A DNA stretch of 64,000 nt from Gammaproteobacteria bacterium (GCA_021773565.1 JAJFJZ010000008.1:248001-312000); one strand, 5' to 3'. Positions 54,401 to 63,449 are shown, counted from the stretch's first letter. The notes: generated from the sequence alone by a model not told the origin. Numbers and translations: made by a program.

Positions 54401-54662
54401 AGGTATGTCCATTGGTGCTGCTGGAATAGACTTCATTCAAGCCGGTGAGGTTTCTCAAACTCTGTTCGATCGGCAGCGTAACCAGCTGTTCCATATCTTC
54501 TGCGCTGGCCCCACGCCAATCCACATTGACACGTACGGTGGGAAAATTTACCGGTGGGTCCAGCTGGCTGGGTACACTTTTTACAGCCCACATGCCCGCA
54601 AGCAGCATCATAATCATGGCCAGATTTGCAGCAACCCGGTGTTCTGCCAGTAACTTAATCAT
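51444..54662 (-). CDS. RND efflux permease (AcrB/MexB superfamily)
   Basis: Inner-membrane proton-driven pump of 1072 residues with 12 helices and two large periplasmic loops. The helix-4 motif GIVVDDAIVVGED contains the Asp-Asp proton relay; in the second half GIVVNDSIVLISF replaces it, as expected. The N-terminus MIKLLAEHRVAANLAMI is slightly unlike classic HAE1 pumps and resembles the broader HAE2-like RND group of environmental bacteria. A hydrophilic tail extends beyond the last helix. It is the first gene of the operon, and its 5' side faces a 322-bp regulatory region. Confidence 0.93.
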   Translation of the reverse strand: MIKLLAEHRVAANLAMIMMLLAGMWAVKSVPSQLDPPVNFPTVRVNVDWRGASAEDMEQLVTLPIEQSLRNLTGLNEVYSSSTNGHTYIAATFDFDTDMTLALDHLKQRVASVRNLPAGIERPEIDRDEDEEPIAVLTVTGPGTLDELIPIVRDMENDLLNRGIERIWFSGLPAQEIALLISGKQLQELGLTLDDIASQIDRVNQNVPAGSIGRGQGTHQLRGLEQQRNVMGFEQLAIESSDQVVRFDSFGKVERRPRDGQPIVERNGHPAIQMVLFRATKNDAYMAEVVLQEWLDDVRPGLPPGVEVIVLANIWDLLGSQLELILTNGISGLFLVVGILFLFLSGRVGWWVMIGIPVSFLLGLALFHGWFGHGISIVALIGFVMAVGIVVDDAIVVGEDVVTHFEQGMTPADAAVAGAKRMWVPVVTSSLTTMAAFVPLLLMGGPMGDVILVLPTVMLCIIAASLIECFCVLPGHLRHALSKMPKQEADSFRNRFNKRFLAFRDEKFMPLAKRALNYPGTTVASACGAMIVAISLLASQHVSVNMSTGFSTETLVVNVEYSGQATAVQKNAFLDHLESTLQSVNDEHKQKNITGWVTVRNQAEFNSEQKTGIQFASLEAEYAFEEQRNLDPDDFTKQWKDKIEIPVFVEQFILDVSGGTGNGRPDITFVLSGENLEALKSAAEELSDVLATHPGVSNISDDLPYGKEQLIFTLTPTGRSLGLTSASLGSQLRAAYSGRRVQIFNENEVEIEVVVVLPDEERDNIAYLQQLPIQTPGGELVALSNIATLYNRRGIDTIRHIDSNMSISISASVDSDLNNAISITESIESKSLKPILNKYNVKFGLGGRSIQDRMLMETMSLGGMLTLVFIYLILAWVFASYLWPVAIMTAIPFGLSGAIFGHWFMATEIGPMSMLAFFSLTGIVVNDSIVLISFLKRELETGKQLYESLISAIRARFRAVLLTSVTTVAGLTPLLFEGSSLTMFTKPIAITICFGLSFATLLVLLVIPALILMLENSKGRLKEFFELKPGQRGILDLFTGQTVTSPQTDTANRAADGPRSGSPSGNRNGNLS

Positions 54663-54984
54663 GCAATTTGATCACTTTTTTGTATTGTTCCTGTCTTTTG
54701 TTGCTTCCAGCGCGGTTACAGCCGGTTTGTTAGTTGCTTTAGCTTAGATGCCGCAAATCCCTGTATAGATGCAATACAGGAATCGTGCCAATATTATGTG
54801 TCATCTAACACTTTGAAAAATAACGACTAAAATATCCCTCCGGAGAAATTGGGATCGATATTTGGTGAATATCACCAGATTTGGGGCATATTTTGGAGCA
54901 CATTGAAGCAAGCGCAGGGTTAACCCTACGCTTTCCTTTCAGGCTCCGAATCCACCTGATCTAACGCTGCGTCCATCGTCTGGT
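54663..54984. promoter_or_regulatory. 322-bp intergenic region with two small palindromes
   Basis: Region between the divergent RND operon and phosphodiesterase gene, with no supported gene. It contains CCTGTAT-AGATGCA-ATACAGG (54760-54780, 7-bp arms) and TGGTGA-ATA-TCACCA (54863-54877, 6-bp arms); either could be a repressor operator for the pump or its neighbour. No clear sigma70 promoter was identified. Confidence 0.5.
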
Positions 54985-55923
54985 TTGTGCGAAACTGTTT
55001 ACGAATCTGAAAACAACACGGAGGAGTTGCCAATTTCGACTTTAATTGTGGCCAGCGAATGCGCGGCTGGTCTCCATCCACAAAACACACTCGCAGGATT
55101 TGAATATTGCCTGGAAACACAGGTGGACGGCATTGAATTTGATGTGCACTTAAGTGCGGATGGCGAGGTGATGGTGCAACATGACTATCGAATAAATTCT
55201 GATATTACAAGAACAACTTCAGGAGAATGGCTGGAACGGCCCACGCCATATTTGTGTGATCTCACATCGCAAGAACTGCGCGCTTATGATGTTGGGCGTT
55301 ATAGAAATAACTGCAGACTTCAATCTGCATACCCGGATTACATACCTCGCGATAATCAGGTTATTCCAACTCTGCAGCAGTTTCTGGATGCCTTGAATGC
55401 GCGCGCCAATTCGAAGTGTGAATTGTGGCTGGAGTTAAAAACTACGCCGCTTGATCGCAGCATCAGTTCAGACCCGGAACAGTTACTGGATGCGGTATTG
55501 TCCAAACTGGATAAGTCGGCTTTGTTGGAACGCACAATATTGCTCGCCTTTGAGTGGGATGTCTTGTTAAGAGCCAAACAATTGGCACCCTCCATACACA
55601 CAGATTTTTTGTCCTTGTCCACAAAAGTGCTAAAAAGCAACTATCCCAATAGCAGTGAAGCCGAGATGAATACGATTTATGGTGAATATTTGCCAGAAAA
55701 TTATCCCGGTTTACCAGCAGCTATAGCAGCTGCAGGTGGAGAGTGGTGGGGCCCGTTATTTGGCGAAGTTACACAGCAGGATTTAGTAGATGCAAGATCG
55801 CACGGGCTGCTGGTAAACGCATGGGGAGTAGGTTCAACAGACAAAGACATCAATAAGGCATTGGCGATGAATTTTGATGCCATAACGCTGGACCGACCCG
55901 ATCGTGCACGGCAATTACAATAA
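54985..55923 (+). CDS. Glycerophosphodiester phosphodiesterase family protein, altered active site
   Basis: TIM-barrel protein of about 310 residues of the GDPD family. HPQNTLAGFEY, VDGIEFDVHLSADGEVMVQHD (Glu, Asp, His, His-Asp) and the late WLELK strand are all present. The usual first motif, Ala-His-Arg-Gly, reads ASECAAG (residues 23-29), so the catalytic His and Arg are replaced. It could be an inactive or altered-specificity enzyme. The start is uncertain: TTG 54985 opens the frame; a strong GGAGGAG at 55020-55026 lies directly before TTG 55027 and 7 bases before an ATT codon at 55033. No signal peptide is seen. Confidence 0.72.
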   Translation: MCETVYESENNTEELPISTLIVASECAAGLHPQNTLAGFEYCLETQVDGIEFDVHLSADGEVMVQHDYRINSDITRTTSGEWLERPTPYLCDLTSQELRAYDVGRYRNNCRLQSAYPDYIPRDNQVIPTLQQFLDALNARANSKCELWLELKTTPLDRSISSDPEQLLDAVLSKLDKSALLERTILLAFEWDVLLRAKQLAPSIHTDFLSLSTKVLKSNYPNSSEAEMNTIYGEYLPENYPGLPAAIAAAGGEWWGPLFGEVTQQDLVDARSHGLLVNAWGVGSTDKDINKALAMNFDAITLDRPDRARQLQ

Positions 55924-55933
55924 TGGTACACGC

Positions 55934-56097
55934 TGGCGACCTGAAGAAAGTACGGGTTTAAGCTTTACGTCGCATAAAAACGCAGCGCTGAGCGCGTGGA
56001 GGGAGACCCTTTTGGGGCTCCCGACCGAGTGAAGGAAGCTCGGAGAGCCGCAAGTAAGCGACGTAAAGCTTAAACCCGTACTTTCTTCAGGTCGCCA
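55934..56097. repeat. 40-bp perfect inverted repeat with internal hairpins
   Basis: Arms at 55934-55973 and 56058-56097 are perfectly complementary over 40 bases. The 84-bp middle part contains its own hairpins: the palindrome CAGCGCTG (55983-55990), GGGAG...CTCCC (56001-56022, with a TTTT loop) and CCGAG...CTCGG (56025-56043). On either strand this would fold into one long stem with several branches. It lies between the convergent phosphodiesterase and SixA-like genes. No target-site duplication is seen at its edges. It may be a structured RNA, a bidirectional terminator-like element or a miniature mobile element; the sequence does not decide between these. Confidence 0.93.
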
Positions 56098-56114
56098 ACT
56101 GTATGTTTAGCGCG

Positions 56115-56663
56115 TCAGTTTACGTGCGTCTCGGCCTCTGCCCCCAGTTCAAGAATGCGCAAACTGCCCCCGTCATTTGATAACAGCGTGCAGGAGGCAT
56201 TGTCCGGCCGGAAACTGATCATCCTGCCGTCCTTGTTGGCGTGCCCGACTGCCACATTGATGGCAATGAAATGGGAAAAAAGCACACAATCTTCTTCGAT
56301 AGATAGAAGGTAGGCGATCATGACAGTTCGCCAAGCGTGCAAATCTTCATCAAGATTGTTCCACGTTTCCTGCATTACGCCGCGAAGCCAAGCTGAGCGC
56401 TGTGCCAAATCTGTAGTGGGTGAGGGTATTTCTGCAATGCTGGGTTCGATATCTGCCCTGCTGTTCCACTGTGCACATAGTGGTAGTGCTGTTTCCTGTG
56501 CACGTAACAGGGGCGAGCTGATAATACGCATTTGCGGTAACTGAGCCAGTTTTTCTGCGATATTTTTGGCCTGTAGTCGCCCGGTGGCATCCAGACCGGG
56601 GTCGGCGTGGGCGCCAAATCCAGCCGCCGCTTTGCCGTGCCTTACAAAATACAACTTGGCCAT
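56115..56663 (-). CDS. sixA: SixA-like histidine phosphatase
   Basis: Phosphohistidine phosphatase-type protein of 182 residues from the histidine phosphatase (phosphoglycerate mutase-like) superfamily. The N-terminal VRHGKA contains the nucleophilic histidine, and a second histidine is in FSHFIAIN near residue 132. The ISSPLLRAQETA segment is typical of SixA, which dephosphorylates histidine-containing signalling or PTS proteins. The length is slightly longer than E. coli SixA (161). The start is ATG 56663, with no partner kinase in view. Confidence 0.8.
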   Translation of the reverse strand: MAKLYFVRHGKAAAGFGAHADPGLDATGRLQAKNIAEKLAQLPQMRIISSPLLRAQETALPLCAQWNSRADIEPSIAEIPSPTTDLAQRSAWLRGVMQETWNNLDEDLHAWRTVMIAYLLSIEEDCVLFSHFIAINVAVGHANKDGRMISFRPDNASCTLLSNDGGSLRILELGAEAETHVN

Positions 56664-56887
56664 GTGTGTTAGTTTCCTATAAATATGTACGAATGTTTTA
56701 TTTTCGACTTGATAAAGTGGTTAAATACGCGCTTTGTTTTCTTCGCTTATTCAGGCCGAACCAGAAATGAAAAAGAGCCGCAGGATGATGATATTTTCCT
56801 GCGATGTAAAGCGTGGGCTTGTAAGTTTAATAATGTGAAGAACAGTAAAACCAGGATCCGCTAAATAGAGAGCCAAGTGAGATAAAT
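56664..56887. promoter_or_regulatory. Divergent promoter region, sixA-like / cobS
   Basis: 224 AT-rich bp between divergent genes; nothing but a 23-codon open frame (56767-56838) is seen, which lacks support as a gene. Confidence 0.3.
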
Positions 56888-57877
56888 GTGAAAAAAACCG
56901 GATTAACCAAAGATATGCAACCGGACACCACAATTGATGCTGCCAAAATATTTGGCTGCCCGGTGGAATTTGAAGTGCCTGCCTTTAAGCAGGCTTCCGA
57001 GCATGTACCTGATATAGATTCAGCGTACCGCTTTGACCCTGATACAACCCTGGCCATTCTAGCCGGGTTTGCGTTTAACCGCAGGGTGATGATCCAGGGC
57101 TACCATGGCACGGGAAAATCCACCCATATTGAGCAGGTGGCAGCGCGTTTGAACTGGCCCTGCATTCGCGTAAACCTGGACAGCCACATCAGCCGGATAG
57201 ACCTGATCGGTAAAGACGCCATCGTGTTGCAGGACGGGGAGCAGATTACCGAGTTCAGGGAGGGGCTACTGCCCTGGTCCCTGCAGCATCCGGTAGCACT
57301 GGTGTTTGATGAATACGATGCGGGGCGCCCGGATGTCATGTTTGTTATCCAGAGGGTGCTTGAAGTAGAAGGCAAGCTCACCCTGCTTGACCAGAACAAA
57401 ATAATTAAGCCACATGCCGCTTTTCGCCTGTTCAGCACAACCAATACCATAGGACTTGGCGACACCACGGGTTTGTATCATGGCACCCAGCAAATCAATC
57501 AGGGCCAGATGGATCGCTGGAATATTGTCTGCACACTCAATTATCTGGACCACGCTGCCGAGGTGGAGATTGTTCTGGGTAAGACGCCATACTGGCAAAA
57601 TGATGAAGGCGAAACCTTGCTATCCAATATGGTTTCGGTTGCGGAGTTAACACGCAAGGGTTTTGTGAATGGCGACGTATCGGTTGTCATGTCTCCCCGA
57701 ACGGTGCTTACCTGGGCCGAAAATGCGCATATATTCAAGGATGTGGGTTTTGCCTTTCGACTTACTTTCCTCAACAAGTGTGATGAGCTTGAACGTCCGA
57801 TAGTAGCGGAATACTTTCAGCGCTGTCTGGGTGAGGATCTGGGTAATGCAAGCCAGGGTATTGTACAGTCCGCTTAA
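56888..57877 (+). CDS. cobS: CobS-type AAA+ ATPase (cobaltochelatase subunit)
   Basis: MoxR-like AAA+ ATPase of 329 residues. Walker A is GYHGTGKST, Walker [14 protein letters not shown], followed by the sensor region [22 protein letters not shown] and the arginine-rich C-terminal part with [12 protein letters not shown]. In aerobic B12 synthesis CobS with CobT and CobN inserts cobalt into hydrogenobyrinate diamide. The start is GTG 56888. It is 12 bp upstream of cobT, an operon. CobN is not in the window, so the metal-chelation function is assumed from family membership only. Confidence 0.9.
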   Translation: MKKTGLTKDMQPDTTIDAAKIFGCPVEFEVPAFKQASEHVPDIDSAYRFDPDTTLAILAGFAFNRRVMIQGYHGTGKSTHIEQVAARLNWPCIRVNLDSHISRIDLIGKDAIVLQDGEQITEFREGLLPWSLQHPVALVFDEYDAGRPDVMFVIQRVLEVEGKLTLLDQNKIIKPHAAFRLFSTTNTIGLGDTTGLYHGTQQINQGQMDRWNIVCTLNYLDHAAEVEIVLGKTPYWQNDEGETLLSNMVSVAELTRKGFVNGDVSVVMSPRTVLTWAENAHIFKDVGFAFRLTFLNKCDELERPIVAEYFQRCLGEDLGNASQGIVQSA

Positions 57878-57889
57878 CTGAGCAGAACC

Positions 57890-59719
57890 ATGAGTGATGA
57901 GCAGGACATTCTCGACCCTTTCAAGCGCGCAACGCTTGCGACGATGCGTGCCCTGTCCGGGAACGATGAACTTAATCTCACCTTTGCCGCGGGTGTGCCG
58001 GTGGTACGTGGCAATCAGGTGCGGCTGCCACTGCCCGCTGTAGGATGCAGTGAACAGGAGCTTAATAGTGTACGTGGCGTGGGTGATGAGTTTGCCCTGC
58101 GTATGCGATACCACAATCCGCTAATTCATGAGCAGTGCTCACCGGGTTCCGGATCAGCCCAGGAAATGTTTCAGTGGATAGAAGATGCCCGCATTGCATC
58201 TATTGGTGCCCTGCGAATGAAAGGCGTGGGCCAGAATCTTGACGCACATCTTGAAGAGCAATGCAGGCAGTCCGCTTTCGATACTATCACTACAGAATCA
58301 GAAGCGCCTTTAAGTGTCGCGGTTGGTTTACTTGTGCGTCAGGCTCTAACCGGAAGGGACTTACCTCCTTCGGCTGAGAATGTCGTGCGTTTCTGGCGCG
58401 AGCATGTACTTAAATGTGCTGGTGAGGATATTGATGCACTAAAGGCACATCTGTATGACCAGGATGCCTTCGCACGTATTGGCCGCAAGATTTTACAGGA
58501 CATGGGCCTGGCGTCAGAGATGGAAGATCCGCCAGAGCTGGACGATGACAACCAGGATAACGAAAACCAGGATGATGGCCAGGACGCGGATTCTATTCCG
58601 AGCTCGGAAGATGTCGCACTGGATGAGGAATCCGGTGAGGAAAACGCCGAGGGTGACAGTACCTCCATGCAAATGGATGGAGAAATGGATCTGGATGACC
58701 TCAATTCCGATGCCGATCCGGATGAAGCACCCAATACGGGGATGGACGATGCAGGGCGAATTCTATCCGACATAAACTATGCCGCGTACTGCACGGAGTT
58801 TGATGAAGCGGTTAAAGCGGAAGATCTGTGTGAGCCGGATGAACTGATACGCCTGCGAGCGGTACTGGATCAACAGTTAACCTCTTTAAAACATGCTACC
58901 TCAAAACTTGCCAATCGCCTGCAACGCAGATTGCAGGCCAAACAAAACAGAACCTGGGAATTTGATCTGGAAGAAGGCATTCTGGATGCGGCCCGACTTG
59001 CCAATGTGATAGTTGATCCGATGAGTCCGCTGGCCTACAAGCAGGAAAAGGAAACCGACTTCAGGGACACGGTAGTTACACTGCTTATCGACAGCTCAGG
59101 CAGTATGCGTGGCCGCTCGATTACCATAGCAGCGCTGTGCGCAGACATACTGGGCCAGACCCTGGAGCGTTGTTCTGTAAAAGTGGAGATTCTGGGCTTT
59201 ACCACGCGTGCCTGGCGCGGCGGCCAGTCACGGGAAAAATGGATTGCAGAGGGTAAAAAACCCAATCCCGGCCGCTTGAACGATCTGCGCCATATCATCT
59301 ACAAAAATGCCGATGCACCCTGGCGGCGCTGCAAGCGCAATCTGGGTCTAATGATGCGTGAGGAACTGCTGAAGGAAAACATCGATGGTGAAGCGCTTAT
59401 CTGGGCGCACAACCGGTTAATTGTTAGACCGGAACACAGAAAAGTACTCATGGTGGTGTCCGATGGTCTGCCGGTAGATAACAGCACCTTATTGGTTAAT
59501 CCCAGCAACTACCTTGAGCAGCATCTGAAATTTGCCATAGAGATGATAGAAAACAAATCTCCCGTGGAGTTGATTGCCATAGGAATCGGACATGACGTTA
59601 CACATCACTATGAGCGTGCGGTAACAATTACCGATGCGGAACAGTTGGGGGGTGCCATGACAGAACAACTGGCGTCGCTGTTTGAAAGTGGTCCGCGCAA
59701 AAAACCAAAAGCTGCATAA
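57890..59719 (+). CDS. cobT: CobT-type VWA protein (cobaltochelatase subunit)
   Basis: A 609-residue partner of CobS. The N-terminal half is helical with the HEQCSPGSG region near residue 82; a highly acidic stretch (about residues 200-290, rich in Asp/Glu) is typical of CobT; the C-terminal von Willebrand A domain has the MIDAS motif [12 protein letters not shown] near residue 400 and [10 protein letters not shown]. CobT acts with CobS as an ATP-driven activator of the chelatase. It is co-transcribed with cobS and a Nudix gene follows after 10 bp. Confidence 0.9.
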   Translation: MSDEQDILDPFKRATLATMRALSGNDELNLTFAAGVPVVRGNQVRLPLPAVGCSEQELNSVRGVGDEFALRMRYHNPLIHEQCSPGSGSAQEMFQWIEDARIASIGALRMKGVGQNLDAHLEEQCRQSAFDTITTESEAPLSVAVGLLVRQALTGRDLPPSAENVVRFWREHVLKCAGEDIDALKAHLYDQDAFARIGRKILQDMGLASEMEDPPELDDDNQDNENQDDGQDADSIPSSEDVALDEESGEENAEGDSTSMQMDGEMDLDDLNSDADPDEAPNTGMDDAGRILSDINYAAYCTEFDEAVKAEDLCEPDELIRLRAVLDQQLTSLKHATSKLANRLQRRLQAKQNRTWEFDLEEGILDAARLANVIVDPMSPLAYKQEKETDFRDTVVTLLIDSSGSMRGRSITIAALCADILGQTLERCSVKVEILGFTTRAWRGGQSREKWIAEGKKPNPGRLNDLRHIIYKNADAPWRRCKRNLGLMMREELLKENIDGEALIWAHNRLIVRPEHRKVLMVVSDGLPVDNSTLLVNPSNYLEQHLKFAIEMIENKSPVELIAIGIGHDVTHHYERAVTITDAEQLGGAMTEQLASLFESGPRKKPKAA

Positions 59720-59729
59720 CACTAATAAG

Positions 59730-60311
59730 GTGCACAGACAAAACATACTTGAATTGTTGGCAGTCTATCGGCATCTGTATGCGGATGAGGCTCCAGTCGT
59801 AGATCGATTTAACAGCTTTATAACTGAGAATCCACGTTGCTTTGAAAGAGATTGTTGGGTGGGACATATTACCGGTTCTGCCTGGCTGGTAAATAGCACG
59901 GGCGAACAGGTATTGCTAACGCACCACAAAAAGCTGGATCGATGGCTACAACTGGGTGGCCACAGTGATGGTGATGCCAACACCGCATCTGTTGCACTGC
60001 GAGAGGCGCAGGAAGAGTCGGGACTTGCGGTGAGCCCGGGATATGCCAAAGCAGACCAGAGGCTGGAAACAGACATATTTGATGTTGATGTACACGAGAT
60101 TCCAGCGCGCAAGAATGAGCCAGCGCATTATCATTTTGACATTCGTTTTGTGGTGCAAAGTATTGGTCACCAACACTATTGTGTGAGTGACGAGTCCCAC
60201 GATTTGGCATGGGTAAATATTGCTGAAATCGAATCCTTTACGCAAGAAGCCTCAATATTGCGCATGCAGCAAAAATGGCAGATATTGCAGCTTTTGTGGG
60301 TAGATAAGTAA
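59730..60311 (+). CDS. Nudix hydrolase
   Basis: Hydrolase of nucleoside-diphosphate-X compounds. The Nudix box is seen as GGHSDGDANTASVALREAQEESGL (positions G to UXEEXGU; key residues REAQEESG). The GTG at 59730 is preceded directly by TAAGG; a longer frame from 59682 would overlap cobT by 38 bp and a shorter TTG start is possible. About 193 residues, larger than minimal Nudix enzymes, with an N-terminal helical part. It is the third gene of the cobS-cobT transcript; the substrate is unknown. Confidence 0.87.
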   Translation: MHRQNILELLAVYRHLYADEAPVVDRFNSFITENPRCFERDCWVGHITGSAWLVNSTGEQVLLTHHKKLDRWLQLGGHSDGDANTASVALREAQEESGLAVSPGYAKADQRLETDIFDVDVHEIPARKNEPAHYHFDIRFVVQSIGHQHYCVSDESHDLAWVNIAEIESFTQEASILRMQQKWQILQLLWVDK

Positions 60312-60349
60312 CACTTGGCGTAAGAACTTCATCGCGTTTGTAACAAGCA

Positions 60350-60378
60350 TTGACACAGGTGTAAGCAGGTTTTATAAC
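60350..60378 (+). promoter_or_regulatory. Sigma70 promoter of the TonB-dependent receptor
   Basis: TTGACA at 60350-60355 and TATAAC at 60373-60378, 17 bp apart: a near-consensus sigma70 promoter. It lies about 148 bp before the ATG, leaving a long untranslated leader of about 140 bases. Confidence 0.85.
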
Positions 60379-60525
60379 GTACGTTGGAGAGTTGAATAAC
60401 TGTGTTACTCAACTGTTTTCTTTTAAAAGAGAAGCGTGCGATCCAGGGGGCTCATGGGATATGGGTCGGATCAAAAAAAGCATTGGATGCCTTGCACAAT
60501 AGACTTCGCGCAATGGGGATTTACT

Positions 60526-63381
60526 ATGGTATTTCGTTCGCTAAACAAAAAGCTCTGGCTGCTGGTGGGTTCAGCAATCTCGGTCCTTGCCCTCACGCCG
60601 ATTTCGGCAGAAGAGGGTGGTCGACAGATTGAAGAAGTAATCGTGACTGCCGAGAGACAGGAAGCATCCATTCAGGATACTTCTATATCAATTACCGCAT
60701 TTACTGGAGATATGCTGGACGATTTTGGTATTAGAAATCAGTCTGATCTCCAGAACATGATTCCTGCTACTACCATTCAACCCTATGACTCTGCGATTCG
60801 CGGAGTAGGTCGTGCCTTTCGAAACCTGGGTGGGGATCCGGGTGTCGCAACCTATATGAATGGAATCTATTCAGAAGATCTGTATACCGCAACCATTGGT
60901 TCTTTTTGGGATGTTGACCGCATAGAAGTATTAAGGGGCCCACAGGGAACCCTGTACGGTCGTAACGCGGTGGGTGGTGCAATGAACTTTTTGTACAAAA
61001 AACCTTCTGCAGAGTGGGAGTCCAGCGTAAAAGCCGTTGTGGGTGATTATGATACGCGAGATTTTTACGGTGTTTTGTCCGGTCCCCTAATCGAAGACAA
61101 GCTGAACTTTCGTCTTACCGGTTCTTCTCGTAAGCACGATGGATATATTGATGAACGCAGTGGACTAGGCCCCGATCTGGACAGTGGTGATGAAAGAAAT
61201 ATTTCCGGGCAACTGGAATGGTTTATTACGGACAGTATGTCCCTGCACATTCGTAGCAACAAGGCAACCGTTGACCGCGTAATGGGTGGAGCAGACGGTG
61301 GTGGTTTGATTGTGCTGCGCGGTGAAAATTCACATCCCGGTGGCAATGGTTTTCGTAATTATGACAGGCAAACCTTCGGCCTGCGTAACGTAGACCCGGC
61401 GCAGACCAACCCCCTTGCCAGTGATTTTGTAGACGCCAGTCAACCAATTTTGAACTATACCAACCCGGCTACTGGTGCAAACATCGCAGCGCAATATGAT
61501 CGCTACGGTATCGATCCCAGTAACGCCCGGGGTAACCAGGGCTTTGGCCAGAACCTGGATCCTACCGAGTGTCTATTCCTCGATAAGAATAGTATCAAAG
61601 GCAAGGATTTGTGTGCCTTTACCAACGGTCTAAATAACGAAACCTTTGACCAGCAGGGTAATCAGGTGGATTTTACCTGGGAACTTTCTGAAGGCATGAC
61701 GCTTAAGTACCTGTTTGGTTATAACGAGCTACTGTACAAGCGCACCACGGACGACGATTCCAACGGCAGCCTGCTTGATGACCGCAACTTTTTTGTAGAC
61801 CACGAAGCAGAATATGTAAGCCATGAACTGCAACTGTTCTGGGATGTTGGTGATACTTTGAGCTTCACCTCTGGTGTGTTTGCCTACGACTCTGTTATCG
61901 ATCAGCGTTATGATTTCTATTCTGCTGTTGGTGGCCCGCGGACGCCTAATGCTGCTTACGCATCTGACGGTATTCTGGCTGCGGTAGCGCCTGGACTTAT
62001 CCCTGGTAACCCACCACTTACCTTTTTAGCGGGTGCTTCTACTGTGCAAAGACATACTCAAGCCGAGCAGAATCACGCCTTCCTGGAACGGGATGAATTT
62101 GAGATCGCATTGGCAGTCGGTATATGGGACGGACAGGATCTGGGTAATCTTTCCCACGGTCCGGATACACCCAATTCCGAATCGATCTCCTATAACAAAA
62201 CCGAGCGAAAAGCCTACGCGGCATACACGCAAGGTGTGTGGGATATTAATGAGACCTTTACCCTGACGGCAGGTATCCGCTGGGCACAGGACAAAACCAA
62301 AGGTGAGGAAGGTTATTCCCAGTTTACCCACACCATGGGGGTGCTTGATGCATTCGGTATGTCGCTGGGTGTAGCTAATATTCTACGCGGCGCCATCAAC
62401 CCGGCTACCTTGCAACCAACCGGATTGGTAGAGCCCTGGATAGCCGGTACTCCTATTACCTTCGGTTTGTATCGAAAGGTAAAGCGTAATGATAAGAAAG
62501 TGACCTGGCGGGTAAATCTGGACTGGAATGTTACCGATGATTCACTGATTTACCTTAACGTTACCACCGGGTACCGTGCAGGTGGATTCAACCTGGCCTT
62601 CTTCAGCCAAACGCCCCAGTACGAGCCAGAAAAGTTGATTGCCTATGAGGTAGGTTACAAGGCCCAGTTCCTTGACAACTCTCTGCAGTTTAACGCATCA
62701 GCCTACCTGTATAGCTATGACAGTATTCATACCTTTACAGAAGAAGCATGCCCTCCCGGCGGCACACTGCAAAGCGCACAGAGTGCTTGTGCAGTGGTAG
62801 ATTCTACGGCCTCTGTACAAGCGGCACCTGGTGCTGAAATTAAAGGCATTGAGGCAGAAGTACTGTGGCTGGCTACCGATTCCCTAACATTGGGTGGTAA
62901 CTTCAGCTATACCGATGCAGCACTCAATAAGTCCTTCTTCATTGTGGACGGTGCAGACCCCACCATCCCTGGTGACATTTATGATTCAGTTACCAACGTG
63001 GATCGTCGTCGTGACGCGAAAGGCAATCGAATGCAACAAGTGCCAGAAGTTAAGATGAGCCTCTTTGGCAGCTACAACATTCCGCTGGGTAATGCGGGTA
63101 GTGTCGAGTTGCTGGCAAACTATAGCTACATCGGGGATGTCTACTTCTCGGCCTTTGAAGATGAACTGGATCGTGCGCCTTCCTACGAGCGGGTTGATTT
63201 CAGGGCGAGCTGGAACAGTCCCTCACAGCAATGGATTGTGAGTGCTTTCCTTAACAACGCTTTCGATGAAATTGGCATCCGCCAAATTGAGCGAGGTGGT
63301 GTTGCTGACGGTTACCGTCGCACCGCGCAGGTGACCGAGCCCCGTGTGGTTGGATTGGAAGTAACCTACGCTTTCCAGTAA
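60526..63381 (+). CDS. TonB-dependent outer-membrane receptor
   Basis: Outer-membrane barrel of about 951 residues for energised uptake of large or scarce nutrients. ATG 60526 has GGGGA 6 bases upstream and gives a signal peptide (KKLWLLVGSAISVLALTPISA) followed by the TonB-box-like EEVIVTAERQEAS. The plug domain contains IRGVGRAF, VDRIEVLRGPQGTLYGRNAVGG; the barrel ends in YAFQ, with C-terminal Phe-Gln in place of the usual terminal aromatic. It is most like the receptor group found beside catabolic genes in marine gammaproteobacteria and sphingomonads. It is monocistronic, with its own promoter and terminator, so ligand context is lacking. Confidence 0.93.
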   Translation: MVFRSLNKKLWLLVGSAISVLALTPISAEEGGRQIEEVIVTAERQEASIQDTSISITAFTGDMLDDFGIRNQSDLQNMIPATTIQPYDSAIRGVGRAFRNLGGDPGVATYMNGIYSEDLYTATIGSFWDVDRIEVLRGPQGTLYGRNAVGGAMNFLYKKPSAEWESSVKAVVGDYDTRDFYGVLSGPLIEDKLNFRLTGSSRKHDGYIDERSGLGPDLDSGDERNISGQLEWFITDSMSLHIRSNKATVDRVMGGADGGGLIVLRGENSHPGGNGFRNYDRQTFGLRNVDPAQTNPLASDFVDASQPILNYTNPATGANIAAQYDRYGIDPSNARGNQGFGQNLDPTECLFLDKNSIKGKDLCAFTNGLNNETFDQQGNQVDFTWELSEGMTLKYLFGYNELLYKRTTDDDSNGSLLDDRNFFVDHEAEYVSHELQLFWDVGDTLSFTSGVFAYDSVIDQRYDFYSAVGGPRTPNAAYASDGILAAVAPGLIPGNPPLTFLAGASTVQRHTQAEQNHAFLERDEFEIALAVGIWDGQDLGNLSHGPDTPNSESISYNKTERKAYAAYTQGVWDINETFTLTAGIRWAQDKTKGEEGYSQFTHTMGVLDAFGMSLGVANILRGAINPATLQPTGLVEPWIAGTPITFGLYRKVKRNDKKVTWRVNLDWNVTDDSLIYLNVTTGYRAGGFNLAFFSQTPQYEPEKLIAYEVGYKAQFLDNSLQFNASAYLYSYDSIHTFTEEACPPGGTLQSAQSACAVVDSTASVQAAPGAEIKGIEAEVLWLATDSLTLGGNFSYTDAALNKSFFIVDGADPTIPGDIYDSVTNVDRRRDAKGNRMQQVPEVKMSLFGSYNIPLGNAGSVELLANYSYIGDVYFSAFEDELDRAPSYERVDFRASWNSPSQQWIVSAFLNNAFDEIGIRQIERGGVADGYRRTAQVTEPRVVGLEVTYAFQ

Positions 63382-63403
63382 AGCCGGGTTAACAACGATA
63401 AAG

Positions 63404-63431
63404 AAAAGGGCGCCTTTGGCGCCCTTTTTTT
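63404..63431. terminator. Bidirectional rho-independent terminator
   Basis: GGGCGCC (63408-63414), TTT loop and GGCGCCC (63418-63424) form a 7-bp GC-rich hairpin followed by seven T residues; A residues on the left make it work for the opposite strand too. It sits between the convergent receptor gene and the small secreted protein gene. Confidence 0.93.
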
Positions 63432-63449
63432 GATTCTTTTTTGAAAAAT

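Noticed and set aside
55934-56097. Retron, integron attC or insertion-sequence remnant as explanation of the inverted repeat
   Set aside because: No reverse transcriptase, integrase or transposase gene is near, and no target duplication is visible.
56767-56838. 23-codon open frame before cobS
   Set aside because: No ribosome-binding site and no distinctive sequence; chance frame.
58470-58760. Acidic stretch of cobT as a sequencing or repeat artefact
   Set aside because: An acidic linker is a normal feature of CobT proteins, and the frame is intact across it.
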